Below the pieces are notes generated by a model. The model saw only the letters and a list, made by a program, of their open reading frames with translations. It searched no databases and was not told the DNA's origin. The position numbers and the translations under genes are program-made. A stretch of 64,000 bases of DNA from Helicobacter canis (GTDB lineage: Bacteria; Campylobacterota; Campylobacteria; Campylobacterales; Helicobacteraceae): contig NZ_UGHV01000001.1 of the NCBI RefSeq assembly GCF_900451095.1, forward strand, positions 1,984,001 through 2,048,000, written 5' to 3'. This document shows, in pieces, positions 28,581 through 37,452 of this stretch. The first letter of the stretch is position 1; every line of letters begins with the position of its first letter.

Positions 28581-30818
28581 TTATTTGCTTTGTTGCAGCT
28601 GCAAATTATACCCAAAACTCTTAAGATTATTTGCGTTTTTTGCCCATTGTTTATCGACAATCACCTGCAAACGCAAAAACACCCGCTCGCCCAAAATCCG
28701 CTCGATACTCTCCCTAGCAGCCGCGCCTATACGCTTAATAGTGCTGCCATTTTGCCCGATGATAATGCGCTTTTGCGATGGCTTTAGGACATAGATATTG
28801 GCATAAATATGCGCAATATGCATAGGGGCATTGGTGGTTGCAAAAGTGGATTCTAGGGTAGTGGTAGATTTTTGTGTGGATTGCCACGCCGACAAGTCGG
28901 CTCGCAATGACGATAAAAGAGCGTTGCCCCTAGAATCCACTTTTTTACTTTGCGGCTGGTTTTTATTTTCAGCAGATTTTTCACACTTGCCCAGATCATC
29001 TTCTTTAAGGATTCTAGGAGTTCTAAAGAAACCTGCTTGCGTGCCCCCGCCTTGCACCGCTGTCGCTTGTTTTCTAAAGAAACATCGCCTAGCGGCGAGC
29101 GGTATCCCTTGTTTTCTAAAGAAGCTTCGCTTTGCGGTGGGGCTTTTGGAGTTTTTTGGGGATTCTAGGGTAGGAGTTACCTTGTCGGTAATGACTGCCC
29201 TAGAATCCCCAAAATCTGCGGAATGCTTGCCCAAGACCGAATCCCTTGTGCGAGGCTTATAAAAAAACTCCGTTACAATCACATCACTCTCATAAGGGAT
29301 CTCATCGCTTAGATTCTCAAAGATACTTTGACGCACCATTTCTTTAGCGATTTCGCGCATTGTGTGGGTCGTCATCTCATCTTCATCAAAAAGCGGCGGC
29401 GAGTCTGGCAGCAGCTTGGCTATGGATTCTAGCAGCTCGGTAATATTATGTGATTTTTTCACACTTATGGGGATAAGTGCGCTAAATTTATCGCTAAATT
29501 TTGCATATTTTTCAAGCACGCCTAGGAGCTTTTTAGGCGGGAGCATATCGGTTTTGTTGATGACAAGGATATGTTTTTTATGTGAGTCATTAGCATACAA
29601 TAGCTCTAAAAACTCCTCATACTGCTTTGTATCATCAAAGACTGAAGCCATAAACACGCACACATCGCAATCGCGCATAGTCTTTAGCGCAGCCTCTAGC
29701 ATAAATTGATTTAAAAGCTTTTCGCGTTTGTGAAGTCCAGGCGTATCCACAAAGATCATCTGGCAAGCGGTGCGATCCTTTGTAGTATAGGGGACAATAA
29801 AGCGCATAGTATTGCGCGTGGCATTTGCCTTGTGTGAGATCAGGGCTAAATGCTCGCCTACAAGCAAATTGAGCAAGCTGGATTTGCCGGTATTGGGGCG
29901 ACCTACAACTCCAATAAACCCCGCTTTTTGTGTTTTGGGCGTTAGGGGCGATTCAGCTTTGCTGGTGGATTCGGCTTTGCGCGATAAATCGGCGATTTCT
30001 GCGCGCGCGCTTCGGTTACATACGCCAAGTATGCGCCCTTGCACGCGCTTGAAAAGCCCCGATTTCTCATCGCAAATCCTAGAATCCTTTGCAGACTCGT
30101 TTAAATTTTGAGCTTCAATCTTAGAATCGCTAGGGTTTGGTGCGGGCGTTGGCTTTGCCGCCTGCGAGTTGTTTAGATTTTGGGCGTTTTGAGTAGAATC
30201 CATTTTTCTGCCGCCTGCGGCGTTTGTATCAAACACGCTTTCTGTGTTTTCATTCTGCAGCGTTTTGAGAATTTGAGTGTTTTTCCTAGAATCCTTTGTG
30301 TTTTGTTTAGATTTGTTACTTTTTCTGTCATCGCGAGCCTTGCTCTGCAAGGCGTGGCGATCCACAGATTCTGCGCTAGCAGAATCCATCTTTTCAATCG
30401 CGCCGCAAGGCGCAACCGATTCTCGCCCGCTTCGTGGTGCGCGAGCGCGGGAGTAAGGCGGGCAGTAGTGTCCCGCCACCGCGCGAGTGCTAGAAGCGGA
30501 AGTGCGAGGCTCTCCCCTTGATTGCAAAAAGAAAAAGCGGTTGCTGTTTCTAAAGAAGCTACGCTTTCTTTTTGGGTTAAGGGGAGCGGGGTGGGGATAA
30601 ACCTTTTTCTGAAGAAACATCGGCTTGCGCCGAGCGGTGTCCCTTGTTTTCTTTTTGCGGATAAAACAGAGCAAGCTTTTTGCGATAAATAGAACTGAAT
30701 CGTAGATGAAATTGGCGCGATTTTCACATACACTAGAATCCACTTTTTGTTTGTGTAAAGCTTGGGTCGCTTCGCTCCCTCGCAATGACACTAAAATCGC
30801 TTTACTCCTAGAATCCAT
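28581..30818 (-). CDS. era: GTPase Era with two large repeat-derived insertions
   Basis: Era is an essential 16S rRNA-binding GTPase in 30S maturation. The 745-residue frame starts at ATG 30818 with AAAGGA upstream. Residues 1 to about 297 are repeat-encoded. The GTPase domain follows, with GRPNTGKSS (306-314), DTPG (358-361) and NKTD (421-424). Residues about 522-667 form a second repeat insertion, which separates SDVIVTEFFYKP from HIYANIYVL at the edge of the KH domain. The KH loop IIIGQNG is at 685-691. Removing both insertions leaves about 302 residues, the normal Era length. The whole run is open, with no stop. Either Era tolerates long disordered extensions, or an internal start is used for the N-terminus; the second insertion cannot be avoided that way. 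Confidence 0.9.
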   Translation of the reverse strand: MDSRSKAILVSLRGSEATQALHKQKVDSSVCENRANFIYDSVLFIAKSLLCFIRKKKTRDTARRKPMFLQKKVYPHPAPLNPKRKRSFFRNSNRFFFLQSRGEPRTSASSTRAVAGHYCPPYSRARAPRSGRESVAPCGAIEKMDSASAESVDRHALQSKARDDRKSNKSKQNTKDSRKNTQILKTLQNENTESVFDTNAAGGRKMDSTQNAQNLNNSQAAKPTPAPNPSDSKIEAQNLNESAKDSRICDEKSGLFKRVQGRILGVCNRSARAEIADLSRKAESTSKAESPLTPKTQKAGFIGVVGRPNTGKSSLLNLLVGEHLALISHKANATRNTMRFIVPYTTKDRTACQMIFVDTPGLHKREKLLNQFMLEAALKTMRDCDVCVFMASVFDDTKQYEEFLELLYANDSHKKHILVINKTDMLPPKKLLGVLEKYAKFSDKFSALIPISVKKSHNITELLESIAKLLPDSPPLFDEDEMTTHTMREIAKEMVRQSIFENLSDEIPYESDVIVTEFFYKPRTRDSVLGKHSADFGDSRAVITDKVTPTLESPKNSKSPTAKRSFFRKQGIPLAARRCFFRKQATAVQGGGTQAGFFRTPRILKEDDLGKCEKSAENKNQPQSKKVDSRGNALLSSLRADLSAWQSTQKSTTTLESTFATTNAPMHIAHIYANIYVLKPSQKRIIIGQNGSTIKRIGAAARESIERILGERVFLRLQVIVDKQWAKNANNLKSFGYNLQLQQSK
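28840..29280. repeat. Repeat block inserted in era between the GTPase and KH domains
   Basis: The block includes a half word AAAAGTGGATTCTAGGG (28840s), a hairpin element 28877-28911 (stem CCGAC/GTCGG) and CTAGAATCCACTTTT at 28929. It also has the TTTCTAAAGAAACATCG hairpin element 29071-29120 (stem TCGCC/GGCGA), and a boundary word CCGAATC at 29237-29243. All are read in frame by era. Confidence 0.75.
29940..30818. repeat. Repeat block covering the 5' third of era
   Basis: About 870 bases are composed of repeats. They are a composite element from GATTCGG (29968) to about 30092, a hairpin element 30327-30364 (stem CCTTGC/GCAAGG, loop TCT), and the TTTCT...GAAACATCGGC element near 30611-30650 (stem TCGGC/GCCGA). 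A truncated element lies near 30765-30790, and there are several TAGAATCC words. In the era direction no stop codon occurs. Confidence 0.75.
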
Positions 30819-30951
30819 TTTTATTCCTTTTAGGCTGCTTCCCTAGAATCCACTTTTTGATTATGGATCGCCACGACTTCCTTACGGAAGTCTCGCGATG
30901 ACAGATAGGGGGACTCATCATCTCACAAAGCCAAATCCCCATAACACTCTC
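30819..30951. repeat. Intergenic repeats between era and hslU
   Basis: CTAGAATCCACTTTTT (about 30843) is followed by a hairpin element 30863-30902: TGGATCGCCACG, stem GACTTCC/GGAAGTC with loop TTAC, then CTCGCGATGAC. Confidence 0.75.
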
Positions 30952-32289
30952 TCATAAAATATACCGCGACATATCAGCACTACTCACCACCAAGCCCAGC
31001 TTCTCCTCCACAAGCTCTTTGGTGATCGCCACCTTACCCCCAGCATACTTCTGCGCATTGAAGCTAATCTCTTCTAGCACGCGCTCTATAATCGTATGCA
31101 GCCGCCTAGCACCGATGTCTTCTGTCTTTTGGTTTGCCATATAGGCAAAATGCGCTAACGCACGCAAGGCTTCTTCCTCAAACACCAGCTCCACGCCATC
31201 TACACTCAGCAAATGCTGATATTGCGTGATGAGTGAGTTGCGCGTTTTGGTCAAGATCGCATACATCGCTTCTTCACTCAAGCTATCTAGCTCCACGCGG
31301 ATGGGGAATCGCCCCTGTAATTCTGGGATAAGATCACTTGGCTTGCTTAAATGAAACGCCCCTGCCGCGACAAAGAGTATATAGTCTGTGCGGAGCGTGC
31401 CGTATTTGGTGCTAATCGTGCTGCCCTCGATAATTGGCAGCAAATCGCGCTGCACGCCCTCTTTGCTAGGATCTAGGCGAGAGTCTTTCGTGCTTGTGGC
31501 GATTTTGTCAATCTCATCGATAAACACCACCCCACTCTGCTCTGCTCTGCGCAAGCCCTCTGCTTGGATTGCCTCCATATCAAGCACGCTATCACGCGCC
31601 TCTTGCACTAGGGCTAGCTTGGCTTCTTTGACGCTAAGAGACTTTTTGACCTTCTCTTCGCGCTGCAAGACCTTGATGATAGATTCTTGCACCCTAGCAA
31701 TATCTGGTGGCATACCATTATCTAGCGATTCTGCTTGCTTGTGGATCTCTACATCGATTTGTAAATGATCCACTTCGCCATTTCGCACCTTTTGGCGCAT
31801 TTTTTCTAGGCTTTGCTCATAATCGCGCTTTTTCTCATCACTCACACCCTTTGGCAGAGCTGGGAGCAGCAGGCGGGCGATTTTATCGATGATATATGCT
31901 TGTATGGCTTCTTGGCTTTTTTGCTGGGATTCTTGCTGCACTAAGGCAATAGAGGCATTGACTAGATCGCGTATCATCGACTCTACATCGCGCCCCACAA
32001 AGCCCACTTCTGTGTATTTGCTCGCTTCTACTTTGATAAAGGGCAGCCCCATAATTCTCGCCATTCTACGCGCGATCTCGGTTTTGCCCACGCCTGTGGA
32101 GCCGATCATTAGGATATTTTTGGGCGTGATTTCTTCTTGCACTTCTTTGGGCAGCTGCATTCTGCGGTAGCGATTGCGCAGTGCCAAGGCTATGGCACGC
32201 TTAGCGTCATCTTGCCCGATGATATATTCATCTAAAAACCCTACAATCTCCGCTGGGCTCATCATTTCTTTGCTTTGTTTTAGCTCCAT
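30952..32289 (-). CDS. hslU: HslU ATPase subunit of the HslVU protease
   Basis: HslU is the AAA+ unfoldase that feeds substrates to HslV. The 445-residue protein has Walker A GSTGVGKT (63-70), the pore motif GFVGRDVE, Walker B VVFIDEIDKIA, and the C-terminal residues DMSRYIL that dock into HslV. A helical I-domain occupies about residues 110-230. It overlaps hslV by one base; era follows after a repeat-filled gap. Confidence 0.95.
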   Translation of the reverse strand: MELKQSKEMMSPAEIVGFLDEYIIGQDDAKRAIALALRNRYRRMQLPKEVQEEITPKNILMIGSTGVGKTEIARRMARIMGLPFIKVEASKYTEVGFVGRDVESMIRDLVNASIALVQQESQQKSQEAIQAYIIDKIARLLLPALPKGVSDEKKRDYEQSLEKMRQKVRNGEVDHLQIDVEIHKQAESLDNGMPPDIARVQESIIKVLQREEKVKKSLSVKEAKLALVQEARDSVLDMEAIQAEGLRRAEQSGVVFIDEIDKIATSTKDSRLDPSKEGVQRDLLPIIEGSTISTKYGTLRTDYILFVAAGAFHLSKPSDLIPELQGRFPIRVELDSLSEEAMYAILTKTRNSLITQYQHLLSVDGVELVFEEEALRALAHFAYMANQKTEDIGARRLHTIIERVLEEISFNAQKYAGGKVAITKELVEEKLGLVVSSADMSRYIL

Positions 32290-32834
32290 TATGCAAGCTC
32301 CAAAATAGAAATATTTGTATTAGTATAGATACATAGCTCACCTGCTATATGCAACGACTGCGTAACAAGCTCCTTTGGCTCTATGCTAGCGTGCCGATCT
32401 AACGCCCTAGCCGCGCTTAGAGCGTAGTTCCCCCCGCTACCAATGGCAGCGATCTTGCCATCTTCTGGCTCTAGCACATCGCCTGTCCCACTTAGGATAA
32501 AGAGATTATCCCTATTTAGCACGATCATCATCGCTTCAAGCTTGCGCAGATATTTATCACTGCGCCACTGCTTGGCAAACTCCACCACAGAGCGCATTAA
32601 ATCCCCCTTCCTCCCCTCTAAAATCCGCTCAAACGACTCAAACAAGCTAAACGCATCTGCCGTGCTTCCTGCAAATCCGCTTAGAATCTGTCCGTTATAA
32701 AGCGTGCGGATTTTTTTGGCATTGCCCTTCATCACGCAATTACCAAAGCTCACCTGCCCATCGCCGCCGATGACTGCCACGCGCTTGCCCTGATACTCTC
32801 CACAATACGCAAGTATCGTTGTCGCTTCAAACAT
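32289..32834 (-). CDS. hslV: HslV peptidase subunit
   Basis: HslV is the proteasome-like Ntn hydrolase partner of HslU. The 181-residue protein begins [10 protein letters not shown], and processing exposes the catalytic Thr. Conserved [17 protein letters not shown] and the [17 protein letters not shown] segment near residue 128-144 confirm the family. It is the first gene of hslV-hslU-era-csd6-fliP on the minus strand. Confidence 0.95.
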   Translation of the reverse strand: MFEATTILAYCGEYQGKRVAVIGGDGQVSFGNCVMKGNAKKIRTLYNGQILSGFAGSTADAFSLFESFERILEGRKGDLMRSVVEFAKQWRSDKYLRKLEAMMIVLNRDNLFILSGTGDVLEPEDGKIAAIGSGGNYALSAARALDRHASIEPKELVTQSLHIAGELCIYTNTNISILELA

Positions 32835-33102
32835 TTTTAATCCTTGAATTCTATGTGCTTATAAGCCAACCAAATGTCTATAAATAGCCAAAAGCCCTTA
32901 AACAAAGCCCGAGATTGTAGCATAAAAAGCCCATAGATTCTAGCGCGGATCTAGCACCCTAGCACCAAAGCCTAGAATCACAAACACAATGCGTTTATAA
33001 AAGTAACATTCACCCAAGAAATGCGAAAAATTACTAAACACATATTGTGTTTTATAGAAAATTTGCTTATAGTGGCTGCGTATATCACCCAAAGGAGTCC
33101 AA

Positions 33103-34377
33103 ATGCTAGAATCCACTTTCCACCCAAGCACGCTAGCCCTGCACGCAGGCTATGGGTATGATTCCCAGCGCACTTTAAGCGTGCCGATTTATCAAAGTAG
33201 CTCCTTTCGCTTTGATTCAAGCGACCAAGCCGGCAGACGCTTTGCCCTAGAGGAGCTAGGCAATATCTACTCGCGCCTAAGCAACCCCACCACCGATGTC
33301 CTAGCCAATCGCCTAGCCCAAGTCGATGGCGGGGGATTTGGTGTCGTTACTGCGAGTGGGGCTAGCGCGCTGTTTTATGCCTTTGTCAATCTCGCCCAAG
33401 CAGGCGATAATATCCTCTATGCCAATAAAATCTATGGCGGCACGCAGACGCTTCTAGTGCATACACTCAAGCGATTTGGCATAGAGACTCGCTGCTTTGA
33501 TGTCGATGATCTAAGCACGCTAGAGCCACTTATCGATGAAAACACTAAGGCGATTTTCTTTGAGTCGTTGTCCAATCCGCAGATTTCTATCCCAGATATT
33601 TGCGCTATCACCGAGCTTGCCAAGCGACACAGGCTTGCTACCATCTGTGATAACACCATAGCACCGATGATTTTCCGCCCCTTTGACTTTGGGATAGATA
33701 TTGCCGTGTATAGCTGCACCAAGTATATCAACGGGCACGGCAGCGGACTAGGAGGAGCGATCATTGAAAGAAAGGGGCTAAATGAGCTGCTAATAGATAA
33801 TCCCAGATATAGTGTCTTTAACACCCCAGATCCAAGCTATCACGGCTTAGTCTATGCGAGCCTGCCCTACCCTATCTATGGTATGCGGCTTATCCTAGAG
33901 TGGCTACGCAATATCGGGGCTAGTCTATCGCCGCATAATGCGTGGATCCACCTGCAAGGCTTAGAGACTTTGGAGCTGCGATTGCAAAAGCACAGCCAAA
34001 ACGCCCTAGAAATCGCTACATTCCTAGAATCCCACCCCAAAGTCAAGCAAGTAGAATACCCTGCCCTAGAGTCCAGCCCCTACTATGCGCGATTCAAGCA
34101 GTATTTCACAAGCGGCTATGCGAGTGGGCTTTTTAGCTTTGAGCTAGAGAGCTATGAGAAGGCGAAGGCATTGTGCGATAGGCTAAAGCTCTTTTGTATC
34201 ACGGCAAATATCGGCGACTCTAAATCGCTTGTGATCCACCCAGCTTCCACCACGCACTCCCAGCTCTCCCAGAGCGAGCTGCTCTCAGCGGGGATCTCGC
34301 CTGCGTGTGTGCGTGTGTCGGTGGGGTTAGAGTCTAGCGCGGATTTAATCAATGACCTAGCGCAGGCTTTGGAGTAG
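33103..34377 (+). CDS. metY: O-acetylhomoserine sulfhydrylase (Cys/Met metabolism PLP enzyme)
   Basis: This PLP enzyme makes homocysteine from O-acetylhomoserine and sulfide. The 424-residue protein has the start-domain segment TLALHAGYGYDSQRTLSVPIY, the PLP-phosphate loop SGASALFYA, and the PLP lysine in SCTKYINGHGSGLGG. The C-terminal SIGD-type segment ITANIGDSKSLVIHPASTTH is typical of MetY. The first codons MLESTF come from the repeat CTAGAATCCACTTT placed right after the ATG, with AAAGGAG upstream. Co-directional metA downstream, separated by a repeat block, supplies O-acylhomoserine. Confidence 0.9.
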   Translation: MLESTFHPSTLALHAGYGYDSQRTLSVPIYQSSSFRFDSSDQAGRRFALEELGNIYSRLSNPTTDVLANRLAQVDGGGFGVVTASGASALFYAFVNLAQAGDNILYANKIYGGTQTLLVHTLKRFGIETRCFDVDDLSTLEPLIDENTKAIFFESLSNPQISIPDICAITELAKRHRLATICDNTIAPMIFRPFDFGIDIAVYSCTKYINGHGSGLGGAIIERKGLNELLIDNPRYSVFNTPDPSYHGLVYASLPYPIYGMRLILEWLRNIGASLSPHNAWIHLQGLETLELRLQKHSQNALEIATFLESHPKVKQVEYPALESSPYYARFKQYFTSGYASGLFSFELESYEKAKALCDRLKLFCITANIGDSKSLVIHPASTTHSQLSQSELLSAGISPACVRVSVGLESSADLINDLAQALE

Positions 34378-34932
34378 CTTGGTTGGTGGATTCGGCTTTG
34401 CGCGATAAATCGCCGATTCTGCGGCGGGGGCTTGCTCATTACCGCTTAGGTAAATCCCTTCGCCCCCACCTTGAAAGCGGCGATTTCTCATCGCAAATCC
34501 TAGAATCCTGTGCTTTGGCGTTGGCTTTCCTAAAAATCACGCAAAGCAACCACAGCCCCACCGCAATGCTTAGAATCTTTTTGAAAGGAAAACAGCTTTT
34601 TCTTGTCATTGCGAGCGGCGTGAGCCGCGTGGCAATCTATAAGCAAAAACCCTAGAATCCACTTTTTGAAAACGCCCCAATTTTAAGCGAGCCAGCAAAG
34701 GATTCTAGGATTGACAAAAATGCGTAAAATGTGTTTTTCAAACGCAACTAGGCGGCAGGATTTTGCGATGATTTTCTAAAGAAACTTCGTTTTGTGGGTT
34801 GTCAAGCGGTGGGCGAAGGGATTTACCTAAGCGGTAATGAGCAAGCCCACCGCGCAGACTCCCGCAAAAGCGCGCAAAAGCCAACGCCCAAACCAAGCAG
34901 AGCCGAATCCACCAATAACTAAGGAGCCAAAG
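34378..34932. repeat. Repeat-filled gap between metY and metA
   Basis: There is no gene in this 555-base stretch. It contains a composite element from GATTCGG (34389) to TAGAATCC (about 34506), whose arms GCGGGGGC / GCCCCCAC enclose an inner hairpin TTACC/GGTAA. It also contains a GTCATTGCGAG hairpin (34605-34638, stem CGGC/GCCG), TAGAATCCACTTTTT (about 34652), and a second, inverted partial composite element (about 34740-34912). The two composite copies face each other. Confidence 0.75.
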
Positions 34933-35814
34933 ATGCCTATCATTATCCCAAAGACTATCCCCGCATTTAGCACCTTGCAGGAGCGGATTTTTGTGATGGA
35001 CACAGAGCGTGCCACCACGCAAGACATACGCCCGCTAGAGATTTTGCTCTGCAATCTTATGCCTACAAAAATCGAGACAGAAAATCAGCTCCTATCCCTC
35101 CTAGCAAACTCGCCCCTGCAAGTGCGCATCACACTGCTTGCCACGCAGAGCTACATCGGCAAAAATACCCCCCAATCCCACCTAGAGAGATTCTACAAAT
35201 ACTTTAGCGAGATTGCGCATAAACGCTTTGATGGCGCGATCATCACAGGTGCGCCTATCGAGCATTTGGCGTTTGAAGAAGTGCAGTATTGGGAGGAGCT
35301 TAGGGGGATTATGGACTTTTTGCGTGCTAATGTAACAAGCACGATGTATCTGTGCTGGGGGGCTATGGCTGGGCTATATCACTTCCACAAGATTCAAAAG
35401 CACGCCCTATCTAGCAAGTGCTTTGGGATCTTTGCCCATAAGCAGTGTGCCGCTTCGCCGCTGCTTATGGGGCTAGATGATGAAGTGCTTATGCCTCACT
35501 CACGCCATAGCGGCATTGATGAAAGCGCAGTGGCTAGGGCAGATGATCTGTGTGTGCTTTTAGCAGGGGAGCAAAGCGGGGCTACAATGCTTAAAGATAG
35601 CAAAGATGTCTTTATCCTAGGGCACCCAGAATACGCCAAAGATACGCTAGATAAAGAATACAAGCGCGATCAAGCAAATGGGCTAAACACGCCAAAGCCC
35701 ACAGGGTATTACGCGCCAAATGGAGAGATTATGTTTCAGTGGCGATCAAGTGCGAGCGTGATTTTTAGTAATTGGCTAAATCTCGTCTATCAAGATACGC
35801 CATTTTTGCTTTAA
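34933..35814 (+). CDS. metA: Homoserine O-acyltransferase MetA
   Basis: MetA acylates homoserine (acetyl or succinyl) for methionine synthesis. The start at ATG 34933 has AAGGAG 6 bases upstream and gives the usual MPIIIPKTIPA N-terminus; the frame is open further upstream but only through repeat sequence. The 293-residue protein has the acyl-enzyme Cys in LCWGAMAGLYHFHKI and the catalytic His/Glu segment FILGHPEYAKDTL. Together with metY it forms a direct-sulfhydrylation route to homocysteine. Confidence 0.93.
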   Translation: MPIIIPKTIPAFSTLQERIFVMDTERATTQDIRPLEILLCNLMPTKIETENQLLSLLANSPLQVRITLLATQSYIGKNTPQSHLERFYKYFSEIAHKRFDGAIITGAPIEHLAFEEVQYWEELRGIMDFLRANVTSTMYLCWGAMAGLYHFHKIQKHALSSKCFGIFAHKQCAASPLLMGLDDEVLMPHSRHSGIDESAVARADDLCVLLAGEQSGATMLKDSKDVFILGHPEYAKDTLDKEYKRDQANGLNTPKPTGYYAPNGEIMFQWRSSASVIFSNWLNLVYQDTPFLL

Positions 35815-35871
35815 TCTGCTACAATGCGCGCTTTTATGCCGCACTATCTTTACCACTTTTAAGGAAGCATT

Positions 35872-37452
35872 ATGACCGATCCTTGCTTTGCCATAGTCTT
35901 TGGGCTAGATGATAACTACGCCAAATACGCCAGCGTGAGTATGATGAGTATCATCTACTCTATCAACCCCACCACCCAAAATAGAGAAAAACTCATAGGG
36001 GGGGGGCAGCTAGATCCTAGTGTAAATGCTGCGCCAGATTTTGGCGCGAGCCTAGAATCTTGCCTAGAATCCACACTAGATTCTAGGCAAGATTTTGCTT
36101 TAAACTCTAAGACAGGATCTAGCCCTAGCCCCCTAGCTCCCACCTGCCACGCCCCACTTATCCACCGCTTCATTCATCTTGCTCATATCACGCCATTTTA
36201 CGCAAGCCCAGAATTCTCGTTTGAAAACGCGGATTCTAAGAAAAATGCCAAAAAGGCAAACCTCCTAGAATCTACTTTTGAAAAAGTGGATTCTAGGGTA
36301 AATGTGGATTGCCACGATTTTGACAAGTCAAAATCTCGCAATGACGATAAAAACGCCGCTAGCAAAAAAATGGATTCTAGCAGCAACGCCCCTTTTCCGT
36401 CATTGCGAGCTTTGGCGCAAGACAAAGCGCGGCAATCCATAAACAAAACACCCAAAGCAAGCAGAGATCTCCCCATCCACTTCCACCTCCTAGCCGACTC
36501 CCTCTCCCCCTCCACCTTATCACGCCTACGCACGCTAGAATCCCACCTAGACACCATCTACCCCACGCAAATCCATATCCACAGCCTTCATCAAGCCGAG
36601 TTCAAAGCCCTTAATCCGTGGGGCGAAGCGGGGGCAAATTGGTGCGCGTATTTCCGCTTGAAGCTTGGCAGCGTGCTACCACAAGAGCTTACAAAAGCTC
36701 TCTACCTTGATGTTGATACGCTGATTTTGCGCGATATACGAGAGCTTTTTGCCTATGATTTGGGGGAGTGTGCCATAGGTGCGGTGCGAAGCGGGCTAAG
36801 CGGAGATAGTATCAAGATCGTCCGTGAGCACAAAATACACGCGCAAAACTACTTCAACTCCGGTGTTTTACTCATCAATCTCCCCAAATGGCGCACCAAA
36901 GATCTAGCCCTTATACACACTAAGGAGTATGCGGAGTATGCGGAGTATGCGGATCAAGATTTTTTGAATCTCATTTTTAGAGACTCGGTGTGCTTTTTGC
37001 CCTATCACTACAATCTCCAATGGCTTGCACAAAGCAGGATCCACTTTGATAGCTCCCCGCCCCGCACGGATACAAATGGCATTGTCTCGTATCCTAGTGC
37101 CATAGATTTTAGCGAGTTTGCTAGCGCGCTTATCAATCCCTCTATCGTGCATTTGCTTGGGGGCTATAAGCCTTGGGAGAAGTCAAACTTCCAAAGCAAC
37201 CCTGCAAAGCCCCCTATCTTTGCGCAAAATCCCTACCACAAGCTCTGGTGGGCTATCGCTAGAGAAAGTCCCTTTGCTAGGCACATCACCCTAGCCTACT
37301 ACAAACGCACCGCGCTTATCACTATAACTGCTTATCTACGGGCTTACGCGCCTTGGGCGTATGCGGGCTTACGCCCGTTTGTGCGCGTGCTAAAGCTCCT
37401 AAAATCCGCCCTAAGCTCACCAAACCCACAAAGGACACACAATGCCAAATAG
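35872..37452 (+). CDS. GT8-family glycosyltransferase with repeat insertion and 9-G tract
   Basis: The 526-residue protein begins with the GT8 nucleotide-sugar start CFAIVFGLDDNYAKYASVSMMSI. The fold resumes at IHFHLLADSLS (residue 202), and the metal-binding DxD is LYLDVDTLIL (Asp280/Asp282). The later FNSGVLLINLPKWR is also typical. Residues about 37-199 are an in-frame insertion of repeats, including KLIGGG from the 9-G tract and LESTF/KVDSR and CHDFDKSKSRNDDKNA segments. It resembles LPS galactosyl/glucosyltransferases of the LgtC/RfaJ type. It overlaps the next gene by 11 bases. Confidence 0.85.
   Translation: MTDPCFAIVFGLDDNYAKYASVSMMSIIYSINPTTQNREKLIGGGQLDPSVNAAPDFGASLESCLESTLDSRQDFALNSKTGSSPSPLAPTCHAPLIHRFIHLAHITPFYASPEFSFENADSKKNAKKANLLESTFEKVDSRVNVDCHDFDKSKSRNDDKNAASKKMDSSSNAPFPSLRALAQDKARQSINKTPKASRDLPIHFHLLADSLSPSTLSRLRTLESHLDTIYPTQIHIHSLHQAEFKALNPWGEAGANWCAYFRLKLGSVLPQELTKALYLDVDTLILRDIRELFAYDLGECAIGAVRSGLSGDSIKIVREHKIHAQNYFNSGVLLINLPKWRTKDLALIHTKEYAEYAEYADQDFLNLIFRDSVCFLPYHYNLQWLAQSRIHFDSSPPRTDTNGIVSYPSAIDFSEFASALINPSIVHLLGGYKPWEKSNFQSNPAKPPIFAQNPYHKLWWAIARESPFARHITLAYYKRTALITITAYLRAYAPWAYAGLRPFVRVLKLLKSALSSPNPQRTHNAK
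35998..36006. repeat. Homopolymer tract, 9 G
   Basis: Nine G follow AAAACTCATA at residue about 42 of the GT8 gene, where the normal fold is interrupted by the repeat insertion. At nine the frame is open. The same 10-base flank precedes the 12-G tract at 38459. Confidence 0.8.
36265..36450. repeat. Inverted pair and two hairpin elements inside the GT8 gene
   Basis: The inverted pair CTAGAATCTACTTTTG / AAAAGTGGATTCTAGGG (about 36267-36299) is followed by a hairpin element 36305-36345 (TGGATTGCCACG, stem ATTTTGAC/GTCAAAAT, CTCGCAATGAC). An opposite-facing element follows at about 36400-36440 (GTCATTGCGAG, stem CTTTG/CAAAG). All are in frame. Confidence 0.8.
36925..36951. repeat. 9-bp tandem repeat in the GT8 gene
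   Basis: A GAGTATGCG unit occurs about three times in tandem and encodes EYAEYAEYA. Because the unit is a multiple of three, copy changes would not shift the frame. Confidence 0.75.

Noticed and set aside
32835..33102. Possible SAM or T-box riboswitch upstream of metY
   Set aside because: I could not find the conserved cores or terminator stems; only AT-rich sequence and an AAAGGAG ribosome-binding site are visible.
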